Shown one piece after another: positions 9,221 through 17,303 of a stretch of 64,000 bases of DNA. Made by a program: the position numbers and the translations under genes. Position 1 is the first letter of the stretch, and each line of letters starts with the position of its first letter. Location of the stretch: assembly GCA_963814435.1 (NCBI GenBank), contig CAWFCV010000004.1, positions 1 to 64,000 of the forward strand, read 5' to 3'. The notes under the pieces were generated by a model, which saw only the letters and a list, made by a program, of their open reading frames with translations, did not search any database and was not told where the DNA came from. Origin of the DNA: JAEUPI01 sp963814435 (GTDB taxonomy: Bacteria > Pseudomonadota > Gammaproteobacteria > Burkholderiales > Burkholderiaceae_C).

Positions 9221-10279
9221 ATGACCTGGCACACCCGCTGGATCGCGCTGGTCGCGAGACTGTCGCGCGACAGCCGTTCGCTGTGGCGCGCCACCCGCCG
9301 GTCACTCGGCGGACGCGACCGACGCGCGATCGCCGACCACGCGGCATTCGTGGCCGCCGGGCACGAGGCACAGGCCGCCCGCGCCGCGGCCGTGGCCGCG
9401 GGCCGCTTCACCGAGGTGCCGTTCGCCGCCGAGCCGGCACGCCACTTCATGCTCTACGAACCGGCACGCCGGCCGCCAGGCGCGGCCCCGCTGCTCGTGC
9501 TGCTGCACGGCTGCGGGCAGGGTGCCGCCGATTTCGCGGCCGGCACGCGCATGAACGAGGCGGCCGAGGATGCCGGCGTGTTCGTGCTGTACCCCGAGCA
9601 GTCGATGGCCGCCAACCTGTTGCGCTGCTGGAACTGGTACGCACTGCGCGATCGCTCGCACGACGCGGGCGATGCCGCGCTGATCGCGGCGATGACGCGA
9701 CAGGTGATGCGCGACCATGACATCGATGCCCGGCGCGTCTACGTCGCCGGCATGTCCGCGGGCGGCGGCATGGCTGCCGTGCTGGCGCGCGACCATCCGC
9801 AGTTGTACGCGGCGCTCGGTGTGCACTCGGGCGTGCCCGCCGGCATGGCGCACGACGTGTTCTCGGCGCTGCGCCTGATGGCCAGCGGGCCTGCAGCGGA
9901 GGCTGCTGCTGCACCCACCAGCACCGGCGGCGGCATCGGCGCGGCGGTGGCCTGCATCGTCTTTCATGGCGACGAGGACCGCACCGTCCATCCGTCCAAC
10001 GGGCAGGCCATCCATGGCGCCGTGGGCGACGCGGCGGATCCGGCGTCGGTGGGGCAATCGCTGCAGGCGACCACCGATGCGCGGGCCGGCCGGCGCGGCT
10101 TCACGCGCACGGTCGAGTTCGACGCCGAAGGCGTGAGCCGGCGCGAGCTGTGGATGATCCACGGTGCGGGCCATGCCTGGGCCGGCGGCAGTGACCAGGC
10201 GCGCCACACCGATGCCGACGGCCCCAATGCCTCACGCGAGATGCTGCGGTTCTTCCTGCAGCACCGCCGCAACGGTTAG
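9221..10279 (+). CDS. PHB depolymerase-family esterase (LpqC-like)
   Basis: A 352-residue alpha/beta hydrolase of the extracellular PHB-depolymerase/feruloyl-esterase-like family. The oxyanion-hole region is LLVLLHGCGQGAADFA. The lipase box is AGMSAGGGM with nucleophile S179. The acid is expected at D251/D253 in FHGDEDRTVHP, and the catalytic His at H318 in MIHGAGHAWAGG. The N-terminus is basic and shows no obvious signal peptide, suggesting a cytoplasmic enzyme or an atypical secretion route. The ATG at 9221 is preceded by GAGAGG, which fixes the start against a longer open frame. Likely substrates are short polyhydroxyalkanoate or aromatic esters; the exact one is not shown. Confidence 0.85.
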   Translation: MTWHTRWIALVARLSRDSRSLWRATRRSLGGRDRRAIADHAAFVAAGHEAQAARAAAVAAGRFTEVPFAAEPARHFMLYEPARRPPGAAPLLVLLHGCGQGAADFAAGTRMNEAAEDAGVFVLYPEQSMAANLLRCWNWYALRDRSHDAGDAALIAAMTRQVMRDHDIDARRVYVAGMSAGGGMAAVLARDHPQLYAALGVHSGVPAGMAHDVFSALRLMASGPAAEAAAAPTSTGGGIGAAVACIVFHGDEDRTVHPSNGQAIHGAVGDAADPASVGQSLQATTDARAGRRGFTRTVEFDAEGVSRRELWMIHGAGHAWAGGSDQARHTDADGPNASREMLRFFLQHRRNG

Positions 10280-10304
10280 TGCCGGGAAGGCCGCGCGCCC
10301 ACCG

Positions 10305-10523
10305 TCAATGCGGCCACCAGGTGGCTTCGGTGTCGAGGAACAGCGATGGCTGTGCCGGGTCGGCGCGAGGGAGTGGTCTCGTGGCCGCGGCGAAGCGATC
10401 CCACAGTGCACTCAGCGCGCGGACGGCCGAGCCGATCCCGCGCGATTCCGACCCCGGGTGCTCGAGCTCTGGCCTGCCGGCTGTGGCGAGGCCGAGACAG
10501 TCCGGGTTCATGCGCATCGTCAT
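10305..10523 (-). CDS. Small hypothetical protein
   Basis: A 72-codon frame on the minus strand with plausible composition and a clean end, RADPAQPSLFLDTEATWWPH. It has no recognisable domain, no signal peptide and no strong ribosome-binding site. It would be convergent with the esterase gene, 25 bp away. It is listed because its codon pattern resembles real neighbours and it fills part of an otherwise empty 650-bp gap; it may still be chance. Confidence 0.35.
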   Translation of the reverse strand: MTMRMNPDCLGLATAGRPELEHPGSESRGIGSAVRALSALWDRFAAATRPLPRADPAQPSLFLDTEATWWPH

Positions 10524-10645
10524 ATTTGCATGCTGGGCCCGTCACGGCGTACCGTCGATGCGCTGTCGAACGCAGCGCATCTGCCGGTTATTTATGTACG
10601 GCACCGCACGGTCGGTTGGCGCACTTAGGTGGATAAGTTCAAACC

Positions 10646-10804
10646 ATGGGCACGATGAACTTACTGATCCTTCTGGGAGCCGCCATGCTGCCGTTCTGGG
10701 TGCTGTTGCTGTGCATGCTGCACGTGACGGCCAAGGAGGACGAGGCGCAGGAGACCCTCCCGTTGTGGGTGGAGTCGAAATCCAGTCAGCATGAATTGGT
10801 GTGA
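10646..10804 (+). CDS. Possible small single-span membrane protein
   Basis: A 52-codon frame (a second ATG at 10655 gives 49) with a hydrophobic stretch LLILLGAAMLPFWVLLLCML, followed by an acidic/polar tail KEDEAQETLPLWVESKSSQ. That is the shape of many bacterial small membrane proteins. No good Shine-Dalgarno is seen at a proper distance. No family is recognised. Confidence 0.35.
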   Translation: MGTMNLLILLGAAMLPFWVLLLCMLHVTAKEDEAQETLPLWVESKSSQHELV

Positions 10805-10936
10805 CGGTCTGGCAGCTTAGAGGCCGGCTTCGTGGCGGTAGGGTCGTGACGGTCTCGCTCACAGGTCCGCCATGACGTGGGGCTGTGCATGACGCGTGGC
10901 TGGCCGTGCCGGCTGTTCGGCTCCGAGCTGCGCGCG

Positions 10937-11915
10937 ATGTCGCTGGCGCAGTGGTCTCTGTTCGTCGGCGCGCTGCTGCTCACGATGGTGCTGGCCGGCA
11001 CGCTGCTGGGCCGCCGTGAGCCATGGCTGGCGCTGGGCTGGCTGCTCGGGCCCGATGGCACGAATGTGCTGCGCCCCGATCCGGTGGCGCACGCCGCGGT
11101 GCTCGAGCGGCTGGCCGAAGTGGCGCTGCTGATCTCGCTGTTCGCCGTCGGGCTGCAGCTGGGGGTGCCGCTGCGCGACCGGCGCTGGTGGCTGCCGCTG
11201 CGGCTGGCGTTCCTGTCGATGGCGGCGATGGTGGCGATGATCAGCGCGATCGGCGTGTGGTGGCTGGATCTGCCGCTCGGCGCTGCCGTGTTGCTGGGCG
11301 CCATCCTGGCACCCACCGATCCGGTGCTGGCCTCGGGCGTGCCGGCCGACCCGGGCTCGCAGCCCGATCGGCTGGGCTTCAGCCTGGCCGGCGAAGGCGG
11401 GCTGAACGATGGTGCGGCGTTCCCGTTCGTGATGCTCGGCCTCGGCTTGCTGGGCTCACCCGCACCATGCCAGCGCTACCATGCGTGGCTCGGTGCATGG
11501 ATTCAACGAACAACTGGAAAAGCTCGCCGAGCTGGCCCTGGTGCTGGTGGTCGGCGCGATGCTGGCCTATGCACCGCCGCTGCCGGCCGCGTGGTGGTTC
11601 GTGCCGCTGATGCTGCTGGTGCTGCGGCCGCTGTCGGTCATGGTGGCGATCCCCGGCGAACGGCTGACGCTGCCGCAGCGCGCGCTGATTGGCTGGTTCG
11701 GCATCCGCGGCATCGGCTCGGTGTTCTATCTGCTGTTCGCGCTTCGCCATGGGCTGGACCCGCGCATCGCACAGACCCTGGTGTCGCTGACACTGTGGAC
11801 CGTGGCGGCCTCGATCGTCGTGCACGGTGTGACGGCCCAGCCGCTGATGCAACGCTACCTCATCCGGCGCCAACGTGAACCGGCGGCGCCGGACGACGGC
11901 GATCCGCGCCGCTGA
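10937..11915 (+). pseudogene. CPA1-type cation:proton antiporter gene with internal deletion
   Basis: The first part (10937 to about 11455) encodes the N-terminal transmembrane helices of a Na+(K+)/H+ antiporter, including the family motifs LGAILAPTDPVLAS and FSLAGEGGLNDGAAFPFVML. After LGLGLLG the frame shifts. The sequence resumes near 11481 with GFNEQLEKLAELALVLVVGA and runs to a normal C-terminal membrane region (LPQRALIGWFGIRGIGSVFY). In intact relatives these blocks are separated by roughly 90-100 residues of transmembrane sequence that are absent here. It is therefore a deletion plus frameshift, not just an indel. The product would lack several central helices and should be inactive. 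Confidence 0.75.
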
Positions 11916-12038
11916 GCCTCGCGGGCCGAGTGACATGCCATGCACAGGCCCGGCGACATCGCCATGAAGCAGCACGGTCTGCCGTTCGAGTAGGCAGCTG
12001 CACCGAGAGCAACGGGAGCCAGTGCAGCCCGGGAGCCC

Positions 12039-12800
12039 TCAGGCGGCCAGCGGCAGCGGCAGCAGCCGATGGTGTTCCTTCTTGGCCGCGCCGTAGCACT
12101 CGCAACTGCCCCGTTCGAGCTGGCGGCGATCGAGCACCGCGATGTGACCGCGGCTGTAGCGGATGACCCCGGCGCGCTGCAGCTTCAGCGCCGCGGCGGT
12201 GATGCCTTCGCGGCGCACGCCCAGCAGGCTGGCCACGAGCTCCTGCGTCATCGGCAGTTCGCCCGAGGGCACGCGGTCCAGCCCCAGCAGCAGCCGGCGG
12301 CACAGTTGCTGGTCGATCGAATGGTAGCGATTGCACATCGCCGTCTGCGCCACCTGCGCGATCAGCGCCTGCGTGTAGCGCAGCAGCGTCTGCAGCACGG
12401 GTCCGGCCAGACGGACCTCGTCCTGCACGGCCTGGGCGCGCAGCCGGTACGCCTGACCGGCGTGCTGCACGACCGCCCGGCTGGGCGTGGCGTTGCCGCC
12501 CATGAACAGCGAGATGCCCACCATGCCGTCGTTGCCGACGACGGCGAACTCGGCCGATCCACCGTCCTTGGTCAGCGCCATCAACGACACCACCGCGGTG
12601 GTGGGGAAGTGCGCATGCGTGGGCGTGTCGCTGGCCTCGCAGAGCACCTGGCCCTGGCGCAATTGCACCGGCTCCAGGTACGGCCTGCAGCGCGCGAACT
12701 CGGCCGCGGGCAGGGCCGCCAGCAGCTGGTTGAGCCGCGGGTCGGACGGACGGTGGGGCGCGACGTTCAAGAGGCTCTCGATGCAGTGGACGAGAGCCAT
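12039..12800 (-). CDS. Crp/Fnr-family transcriptional regulator (upstream-type paralogue A)
   Basis: A 253-residue protein with an N-terminal cyclic-nucleotide-binding-like beta-barrel (about 30-130) and a C-terminal winged helix (about 175-230, MTQELVASLLGVRREGITAA). The barrel contains FPTTAVVSLMAL and VVGNDGMVGISLFMGG. This Crp/Fnr subgroup is common in Burkholderiales and lacks the Fnr cysteine cluster. It is a tandem paralogue of the next gene upstream (12904-13623), with long shared segments in both domains. The ATG giving MALVHCIESL has no strong ribosome-binding site. The effector ligand and targets are unknown. Confidence 0.85.
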   Translation of the reverse strand: MALVHCIESLLNVAPHRPSDPRLNQLLAALPAAEFARCRPYLEPVQLRQGQVLCEASDTPTHAHFPTTAVVSLMALTKDGGSAEFAVVGNDGMVGISLFMGGNATPSRAVVQHAGQAYRLRAQAVQDEVRLAGPVLQTLLRYTQALIAQVAQTAMCNRYHSIDQQLCRRLLLGLDRVPSGELPMTQELVASLLGVRREGITAAALKLQRAGVIRYSRGHIAVLDRRQLERGSCECYGAAKKEHHRLLPLPLAA

Positions 12801-12903
12801 GATCTGCCGGCGCCGGGCTCGCCGGAAGCGGCGCTCGAGCGTTACCGCTGTGGGCGCGCTCCTACACGTCTGGAACCGATGCGCGGGCCCGCGTCGGTGC
12901 GGC

Positions 12904-13623
12904 TCAGGTGGCCAGCGACGCCGGCAACAGCCGGTCGTATTCCTTCTTGACCACCGCGTAACACTCGCAGGTGCGCTGCTCCAGGCCGGCACGGTCGAGG
13001 ATCGTGACGTGGCCGCGCGAGTAGTGGATCAGCCCGGCCTTCTGCAGCTTCAGCGCGCCCTCGGTCACGCCCTCGCGGCGCACCCCCAGCATGTTGGCGA
13101 TCAGCTCCTGCGTCATCACCAGGTCGCTGCCCTGCAGCCGGTCCAGGCTCAGCAGCAGCCAGCGGCACAGCTGCTGGTCCAGCGTGTGGTGGCGGTTGCA
13201 CACCGCCGTCTGCGCCATCTGCGTGATCAGCGCCTGGGTGTAGCGCAGCAACAGGTGCATCACCGGGCCGGCGCGCTCGAACTCGTCCTTGATCACCTGC
13301 GCCCGCAGCCTGAATCCCTGCCCGGCGCTCTGCACCACCGCGCGGCTGGGCGTGGACTCCCCGCCCATGAACAGCGAGATGCCCACGATGCCTTCGTGGC
13401 CCACCACGGCGATCTCGGCCGAGGCGCCGTTCTCCATCACGTACAGCAGCGACACGATGGCGTCGGTGGGGAAGTACACATGGCTCAGCGTGCGGCCCGA
13501 TTCGTACAGCACCTGGCCCAGCGGCATCGACGTCGGCTCGAGATGCGGCGACAGACGCTGCCACTCGGCCTCGGGCAGTGCCGCCAACAGGTGATTGCGC
13601 TTCATATCCGTCATCGTCAGCAT
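12904..13623 (-). CDS. Crp/Fnr-family transcriptional regulator (paralogue B)
   Basis: This 239-residue Crp/Fnr-like regulator has an effector barrel (FPTDAIVSLLYVMENGASAE, then VVGHEGIVGISLFMGG) and a helix-turn-helix region LIANMLGVRREGVTEGALKL. It is closely related to the gene that follows on the same strand after a 103-bp gap, so the pair arose by tandem duplication. No cAMP-specific residues can be asserted by eye. Upstream of its start is a 250-bp region with two copies of a 20-bp direct repeat, a candidate control region for this gene and the divergent gene at 13878. Confidence 0.86.
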   Translation of the reverse strand: MLTMTDMKRNHLLAALPEAEWQRLSPHLEPTSMPLGQVLYESGRTLSHVYFPTDAIVSLLYVMENGASAEIAVVGHEGIVGISLFMGGESTPSRAVVQSAGQGFRLRAQVIKDEFERAGPVMHLLLRYTQALITQMAQTAVCNRHHTLDQQLCRWLLLSLDRLQGSDLVMTQELIANMLGVRREGVTEGALKLQKAGLIHYSRGHVTILDRAGLEQRTCECYAVVKKEYDRLLPASLAT

Positions 13624-13710
13624 AGAAACTCCGATTGCCGACTGTCAGATCGGTGCAGCGTGGCCGCTTGCCGGCGCGCCGACTGTGCCGGCTGCAGACT
13701 ACCACCGTAT

Positions 13711-13779
13711 GTTCGACAGCGTACAGAGCGCAGCGCCATTCAACCCTGACGCGGCAGGGGTTCGCCAGCGTACAGACCG
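13711..13779. promoter_or_regulatory. Pair of 20-bp direct repeats in a divergent control region
   Basis: GTTCGACAGCGTACAGAGCG at 13711-13730 is repeated as GTTCGCCAGCGTACAGACCG at 13760-13779. Eighteen of 20 bases match, with start-to-start spacing of 49 bp, close to an integral number of helix turns. The repeats sit between the Crp/Fnr gene (minus) and the small gene at 13878 (plus). They look like paired protein-binding sites or repeated promoter elements; which factor binds is not known. Confidence 0.5.
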
Positions 13780-13877
13780 AGCTTCGGCCCGTCGTTACAA
13801 AGACGCCTCAGCGTTCAATCAACGTGTCGCGGCGCGCCGTTCGCACTTCGTGCAGCACGACATTCAACAGGACCGAT

Positions 13878-14192
13878 ATGGACCAGCACCGTGAACACCC
13901 GTCGGCACTGCAGCGTGCCGGCAGCCAGGCCGGCGTGCCGGTGGAGTCGACGGTTGCCGAATTGGCTCAGTTGCGCATCCGCGTGATCGCGCTGGAGAAT
14001 CTGGTGATCACGCTGCTGTCCGCGCTGTCCGATCGCCAGCGTGGCTTGGCGCGTGACATGGCTGCTTTCATCTTGCCTCGACCGGGCTTCACCGACCACC
14101 GGCCGACCACGCATGCGGCGGCGCAGATGATCCACATGGTCGAACGCGCCGATCACTTTCGCAGCAGCGCGGCGAGCACCGGCGGCGCATAG
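13878..14192 (+). CDS. Hypothetical protein
   Basis: A 104-residue protein preceded by AGGA at a good distance. A central helix with a leucine/valine heptad pattern (VAELAQLRIRVIALENLVIT, about 30-49) suggests a short coiled coil that could mediate dimerisation. No catalytic motif, signal peptide or membrane segment is seen. It is divergent from the tandem Crp/Fnr regulators and shares their repeat-bearing control region, so co-regulation is plausible. I do not recognise the family. Confidence 0.55.
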   Translation: MDQHREHPSALQRAGSQAGVPVESTVAELAQLRIRVIALENLVITLLSALSDRQRGLARDMAAFILPRPGFTDHRPTTHAAAQMIHMVERADHFRSSAASTGGA

Positions 14193-14402
14193 GCCTCGGG
14201 CGGCGCCACGGATGGCCCAGCGGCCGCGTCTGCAGCCCAGGCGCTGGGTGCCGGCGCAAGGCGCGGCCCTGTCCTACACGCGCGGCTCGCCAGTGCCGAT
14301 GGCCTGCGACCCGATGCCACCCTACAGTGCTTCACCGGTTCGAGGTGTTCGCCGATCGAACCGCTTTGCGGCGTGCGCGCCGATCAACCCAGGAAGCACA
14401 GC

Positions 14403-14966
14403 ATGGTCGCCACCACGGAACGTACCCAACTCAAGAAGATGCCGGCACCCGGTCGACTCGAGCTCGACGAGGCGGCGATCGACGTCGCCCGGCGCAGCCT
14501 GGAGCCGGGCGCGCCGCAGCACACGGCGCCCTGGCGCAAGGACATCGTGAAACTGCTCAATGATTCGCTGGCCACCGAGCTGGTGTGCGTGCTGCGCTAC
14601 AAGCGCCACCACTTCACCGCCGACGGGCTGGCCTCGCCGAAGATCGCCGAGGAGTTCCTGGTGCACGCCAACGAGGAGGCTGCGCACGCCGATCGGCTGG
14701 CACGCCGCATCGTGCAACTCGGCGGCGAACCCGACTTTTCACCCGACTCGCTGACGCGGCGCAGCCACGCCGATTACGACGAAGCGCTCGACCTGAAGGC
14801 GATGATCCGCGCCAACCTCGTGGCCGAACGCGTGGCGATCGAAAGCTACAGCCAGCTGGTGGCGCTGATCGGCGACAAGGACTCCACCACGCGGCGCCTG
14901 ATCGAAGAGATCCTCGGCGACGAACAGCAACACGCCGAGGAGCTGGAAGGCTGGCTGGCCGATTGA
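14403..14966 (+). CDS. Ferritin-like (bacterioferritin/DPS-type) diiron protein
   Basis: A 187-residue four-helix ferritin-like protein. Diiron ligands follow the E...ExxH...E...ExxH pattern: E59 (ATELVCVLRYKRHHF), E92 and H95 (NEEAAHADRLA), E142 (LVAERVAIESYSQL), and E174 and H177 (DEQQHAEEL). It resembles bacterioferritin-like proteins with a roughly 40-residue N-terminal extension and no haem-ligand Met in the usual place. It would oxidise and store iron or protect against peroxide in the cytoplasm. The ATG follows AGGA. A BON-domain lipoprotein follows on the same strand, a pairing often seen among stress-related genes. Confidence 0.85.
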   Translation: MVATTERTQLKKMPAPGRLELDEAAIDVARRSLEPGAPQHTAPWRKDIVKLLNDSLATELVCVLRYKRHHFTADGLASPKIAEEFLVHANEEAAHADRLARRIVQLGGEPDFSPDSLTRRSHADYDEALDLKAMIRANLVAERVAIESYSQLVALIGDKDSTTRRLIEEILGDEQQHAEELEGWLAD

Positions 14967-15055
14967 CGCCCGCCTCGCGCCGTCTGCCCACGTGTGGTGG
15001 GGCTCATCACCACTGTTTCACCGATCCACATCCACCTCACCTCAGGAGTTTCATC

Positions 15056-15370
15056 ATGAACAATCGCAATCTGTTAGCCACCGTCGCCGCTGCATTGGTG
15101 CTGATCACCGCCTCGGGCTGCGCGGTCACGCGCGGCCAGGAGAGCGTGGGCGCCTACGTCGACGACGCGGCCATCACCACCGCCGTGAAGGCCCGCTATG
15201 TCGAGAACAAGGATGTCGACACGCTCAGCATCAAGGTCGAGACGCTGAACGGCACCGTCATGCTGTCGGGCTTCGCGAAGAACGCGATGGAAAAGACCAC
15301 CGCCGAAACGCTGGCCTGGAAGGTCAATGGCGTGAAGTCGGTGAAGAACGAAATCGCCGTGCGCCCGTAA
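15056..15370 (+). CDS. BON-domain lipoprotein
   Basis: A 104-residue exported lipoprotein. Its signal peptide (MNNRNLLATVAAALVLITAS) ends in an ASGC lipobox, so C22 would be lipidated. The mature part is one BON domain (about 35-104) with the conserved pattern DDAAITTAVKARY, then LNGTVMLSGFAKN and NGVKSVKNEIAVRP. BON proteins (OsmY/DolP-like) bind phospholipid and support envelope integrity under stress. An AGGAG lies eight bases before the ATG. It is likely an outer-membrane or inner-leaflet periplasmic lipoprotein. Confidence 0.88.
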   Translation: MNNRNLLATVAAALVLITASGCAVTRGQESVGAYVDDAAITTAVKARYVENKDVDTLSIKVETLNGTVMLSGFAKNAMEKTTAETLAWKVNGVKSVKNEIAVRP

Positions 15371-15425
15371 GCTCACGCGAAACGCTTTGCCGTTCGGCGC
15401 AGGCCGCGACGGCGATGCGCCACCC

Positions 15426-15466
15426 CGGGGCCCAGCGCCGTGCAACCGCACCGGCGTCGGGCCCCG
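15426..15466. terminator. Strong hairpin between convergent genes
   Basis: CGGGGCCC at 15426-15433 pairs perfectly with GGGCCCCG at 15459-15466, and inner bases (GCGCCG with CGGCGT) extend the stem with one G-U pair. It lies between the BON lipoprotein gene (plus) and a small minus-strand gene. No T-run follows on either strand, so it would be a structure-only or bidirectional terminator. Confidence 0.4.
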
Positions 15467-15509
15467 ATTCGCATCTGGGCGCGTTCCGCGGCGCGACCTC
15501 GCAACCGCA

Positions 15510-15674
15510 CTACCAGCGGTGGCGGCCCTTCGGCGCCGGGCCTTTGCGCGCATTGCTGCGCTTGGCCGGGGCGGGTTTGGTCGCGGCACCCTGGGTCGTG
15601 CCGGTCGCGGGCACGACCTGGCTCGGCGGTTCGGCCGGTGGCGGGGTCTTGGGCTCTGGGGTTCGTGACTTCAT
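15510..15674 (-). CDS. Small basic proline-rich hypothetical protein
   Basis: A 54-residue protein rich in Pro, Lys, Arg and Ala, with a tail PAKRSNARKGPAPKGRHRW. It has no structured domain and could bind nucleic acid or be disordered. The ATG at 15674 was preferred over an upstream start because the N-terminal extension is unlike the rest. There is no clear ribosome-binding site. It could be chance coding. Confidence 0.35.
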   Translation of the reverse strand: MKSRTPEPKTPPPAEPPSQVVPATGTTQGAATKPAPAKRSNARKGPAPKGRHRW

Positions 15675-15708
15675 GACAGCAGTATCGCTCTTGAGCAGGT
15701 GAAGGTGG

Positions 15709-16104
15709 TCACGCGTTGCGGCTGAACCCGGGTTGCTCCTGGCCGCCACGCCGGGCCAGCGCGATGCCCAGCGTGATCGCCGGGAAGGCCAGGTAGGTCA
15801 ATGCGATGTCTGCCGCGTAGTCGGGCAGCGACATGCCGAACACCTTGAGGAAGATCGGCAGGTCGATGGCGATCGAGATCGCCGCCCACGCGATGCCGAC
15901 GCCGAGTGCGAGCGCAGTGCCCGGTCTCGATGCATCGCGAAAGTAACCCAGCGACGCGAGCACCGCGCAGGCGACGCCGGTCACGGTGATCAGGCTTTCG
16001 AACAGCGCGCGGTTGTCCTGCCTCACGCGAAACAGCAGGAACGCGATCACGAACGGCACCAGCCACAGCACCAGCCCGTAGCCGATCAGCCGTTTCCAGT
16101 TCAT
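15709..16104 (-). CDS. Four-span inner-membrane protein of unknown function
   Basis: A 131-residue hydrophobic protein with four predicted membrane helices: LIGYGLVLWLVPFVIAFLLF, a second at about 35-55 (LITVTGVACAVLASLGYF), a third at about 64-85 and a fourth at about 100-118. Loops are short, and RVRQDNRALFES is conserved-looking between helices 1 and 2. A GGAGG precedes the ATG at 16104. No transport or enzyme motif is visible. It is transcribed away from the lipoprotein gene at 16203-17295 with a 98-bp gap, possibly one unit with it. Confidence 0.65.
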   Translation of the reverse strand: MNWKRLIGYGLVLWLVPFVIAFLLFRVRQDNRALFESLITVTGVACAVLASLGYFRDASRPGTALALGVGIAWAAISIAIDLPIFLKVFGMSLPDYAADIALTYLAFPAITLGIALARRGGQEQPGFSRNA

Positions 16105-16202
16105 CGCCGCCTCCCGCGGGTACGTGATGCAGCGACGATAGACCGTGCGCGTCGCCGGGCGTTGACCGCAGGCAATCCCCGCGAGACAAAACGCTGTGCG
16201 GC

Positions 16203-17295
16203 TCAGCGCGGCCGCGCGAACAGCGCATCCCACTGCGCCAGCGCCGGCTTCGCGGCGTACTGGCTGTCCACCAGCCCGAGCGTGACGAACAGCGGCAGGT
16301 TGGCCGGCCATGGCGGCGTCAGCGTGGCAAGGTCGATGTCGGCGAATTCCAGCTGCAGCCAGCCGCGTGCGGCGATGCTGTCGAGCAGCGCCGCGTGGCG
16401 CGCGATGTAGCGTGCCTGCAGCGCGGGCGACGAGGTGAACGCCACGCCGTTGGCGCTGGCGTCCGCGCTCGGCCAGCCGCCTTCGACCACCATCGCCGGC
16501 AGCGCCGGCGCGCCGCTGAACAACCGGCTGTAGTAGTCGGCCGGAATGTCCTCCGGCGTTGCATGGCCGAAGTACGGGTACGACGACAGCCCGAGCATCT
16601 GCATGAACGCAAAGTCCGCGCGGTCGGCGCCGATGCCGACGAACGGGCCGCTGCCGCCCAGGCGGCCCCACGCGGTTTCAACCTGCACGCTGACGAACAG
16701 CGTCGTCACCGAGCCGCGGGCTCGCACGTCGGCCGCGGCGGCGTTGGCGGCCTGGCGCACCGAAGCGTAGAGGCCGGGCGCGGCCGCGCGGATCAGGTTG
16801 GTCTCGGCCGCCAGGCCCAGGTACTCGGGCTTCAGCAGCCGCACCACCGCCTCGACGTACTCGCGGTAGACCTGCTGCACGCCGGTTTCGGCCAGGCTGC
16901 GGCCAAGCGCGCGCAGCTGCGGGGCCTCTTCGCCGCGCGACAGACCGTCGGTCAGGTCGGCCATGAACACCAGCTGCAGCCCCTTGCCGCGGTAGTAGGC
17001 CACGAGGCCGGTCTTGTCGCGCGCCAGGATCGCATCGGCCGACATGCCGCCGAGCAGGTCGGTCCACGGCAATTCCTCGTGGATGATCGCCAGCTCGGCG
17101 CGTGGACGCCACAGGTCGATGGTGCGGATCACGTCGGCCACCGTGGCGCGTGGCGGCAGGCCGGAGAAGCCCATGCGCCAAGCTGCGTGAGGCCGCGTCC
17201 GGTGCGGTGTCGCCGCCGGAGCCGCAGCCTGCCAGCACGGCCACCGGTGCGGCCAGCGTGGCCTGTAGCCAGCGGCGTCGCGTCGGCGCGCGCAT
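16203..17295 (-). CDS. Putative glycoside-hydrolase-like lipoprotein, one frameshift
   Basis: The N-terminus MRAPTRRRWLQATLAAPVAV ends in a lipobox LAGC and carries an arginine-rich Tat-like start. It leads, after a single-base insertion near 17180, into a roughly 320-residue soluble domain. That domain has TIM-barrel-like features: HEELPWTDLLGG, then VFMADLTDGLS, LGLAAETNLI, LSSYPYF and the conserved-looking VVEGGWPSA. These resemble extracellular family-53-type galactanase-like proteins, but catalytic residues are not proven. With one G removed the gene is 364 codons. The downstream frame alone (from 17174) would lack its export signal. Confidence 0.55.
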
Positions 17296-17303
17296 CGTGG
17301 TGT

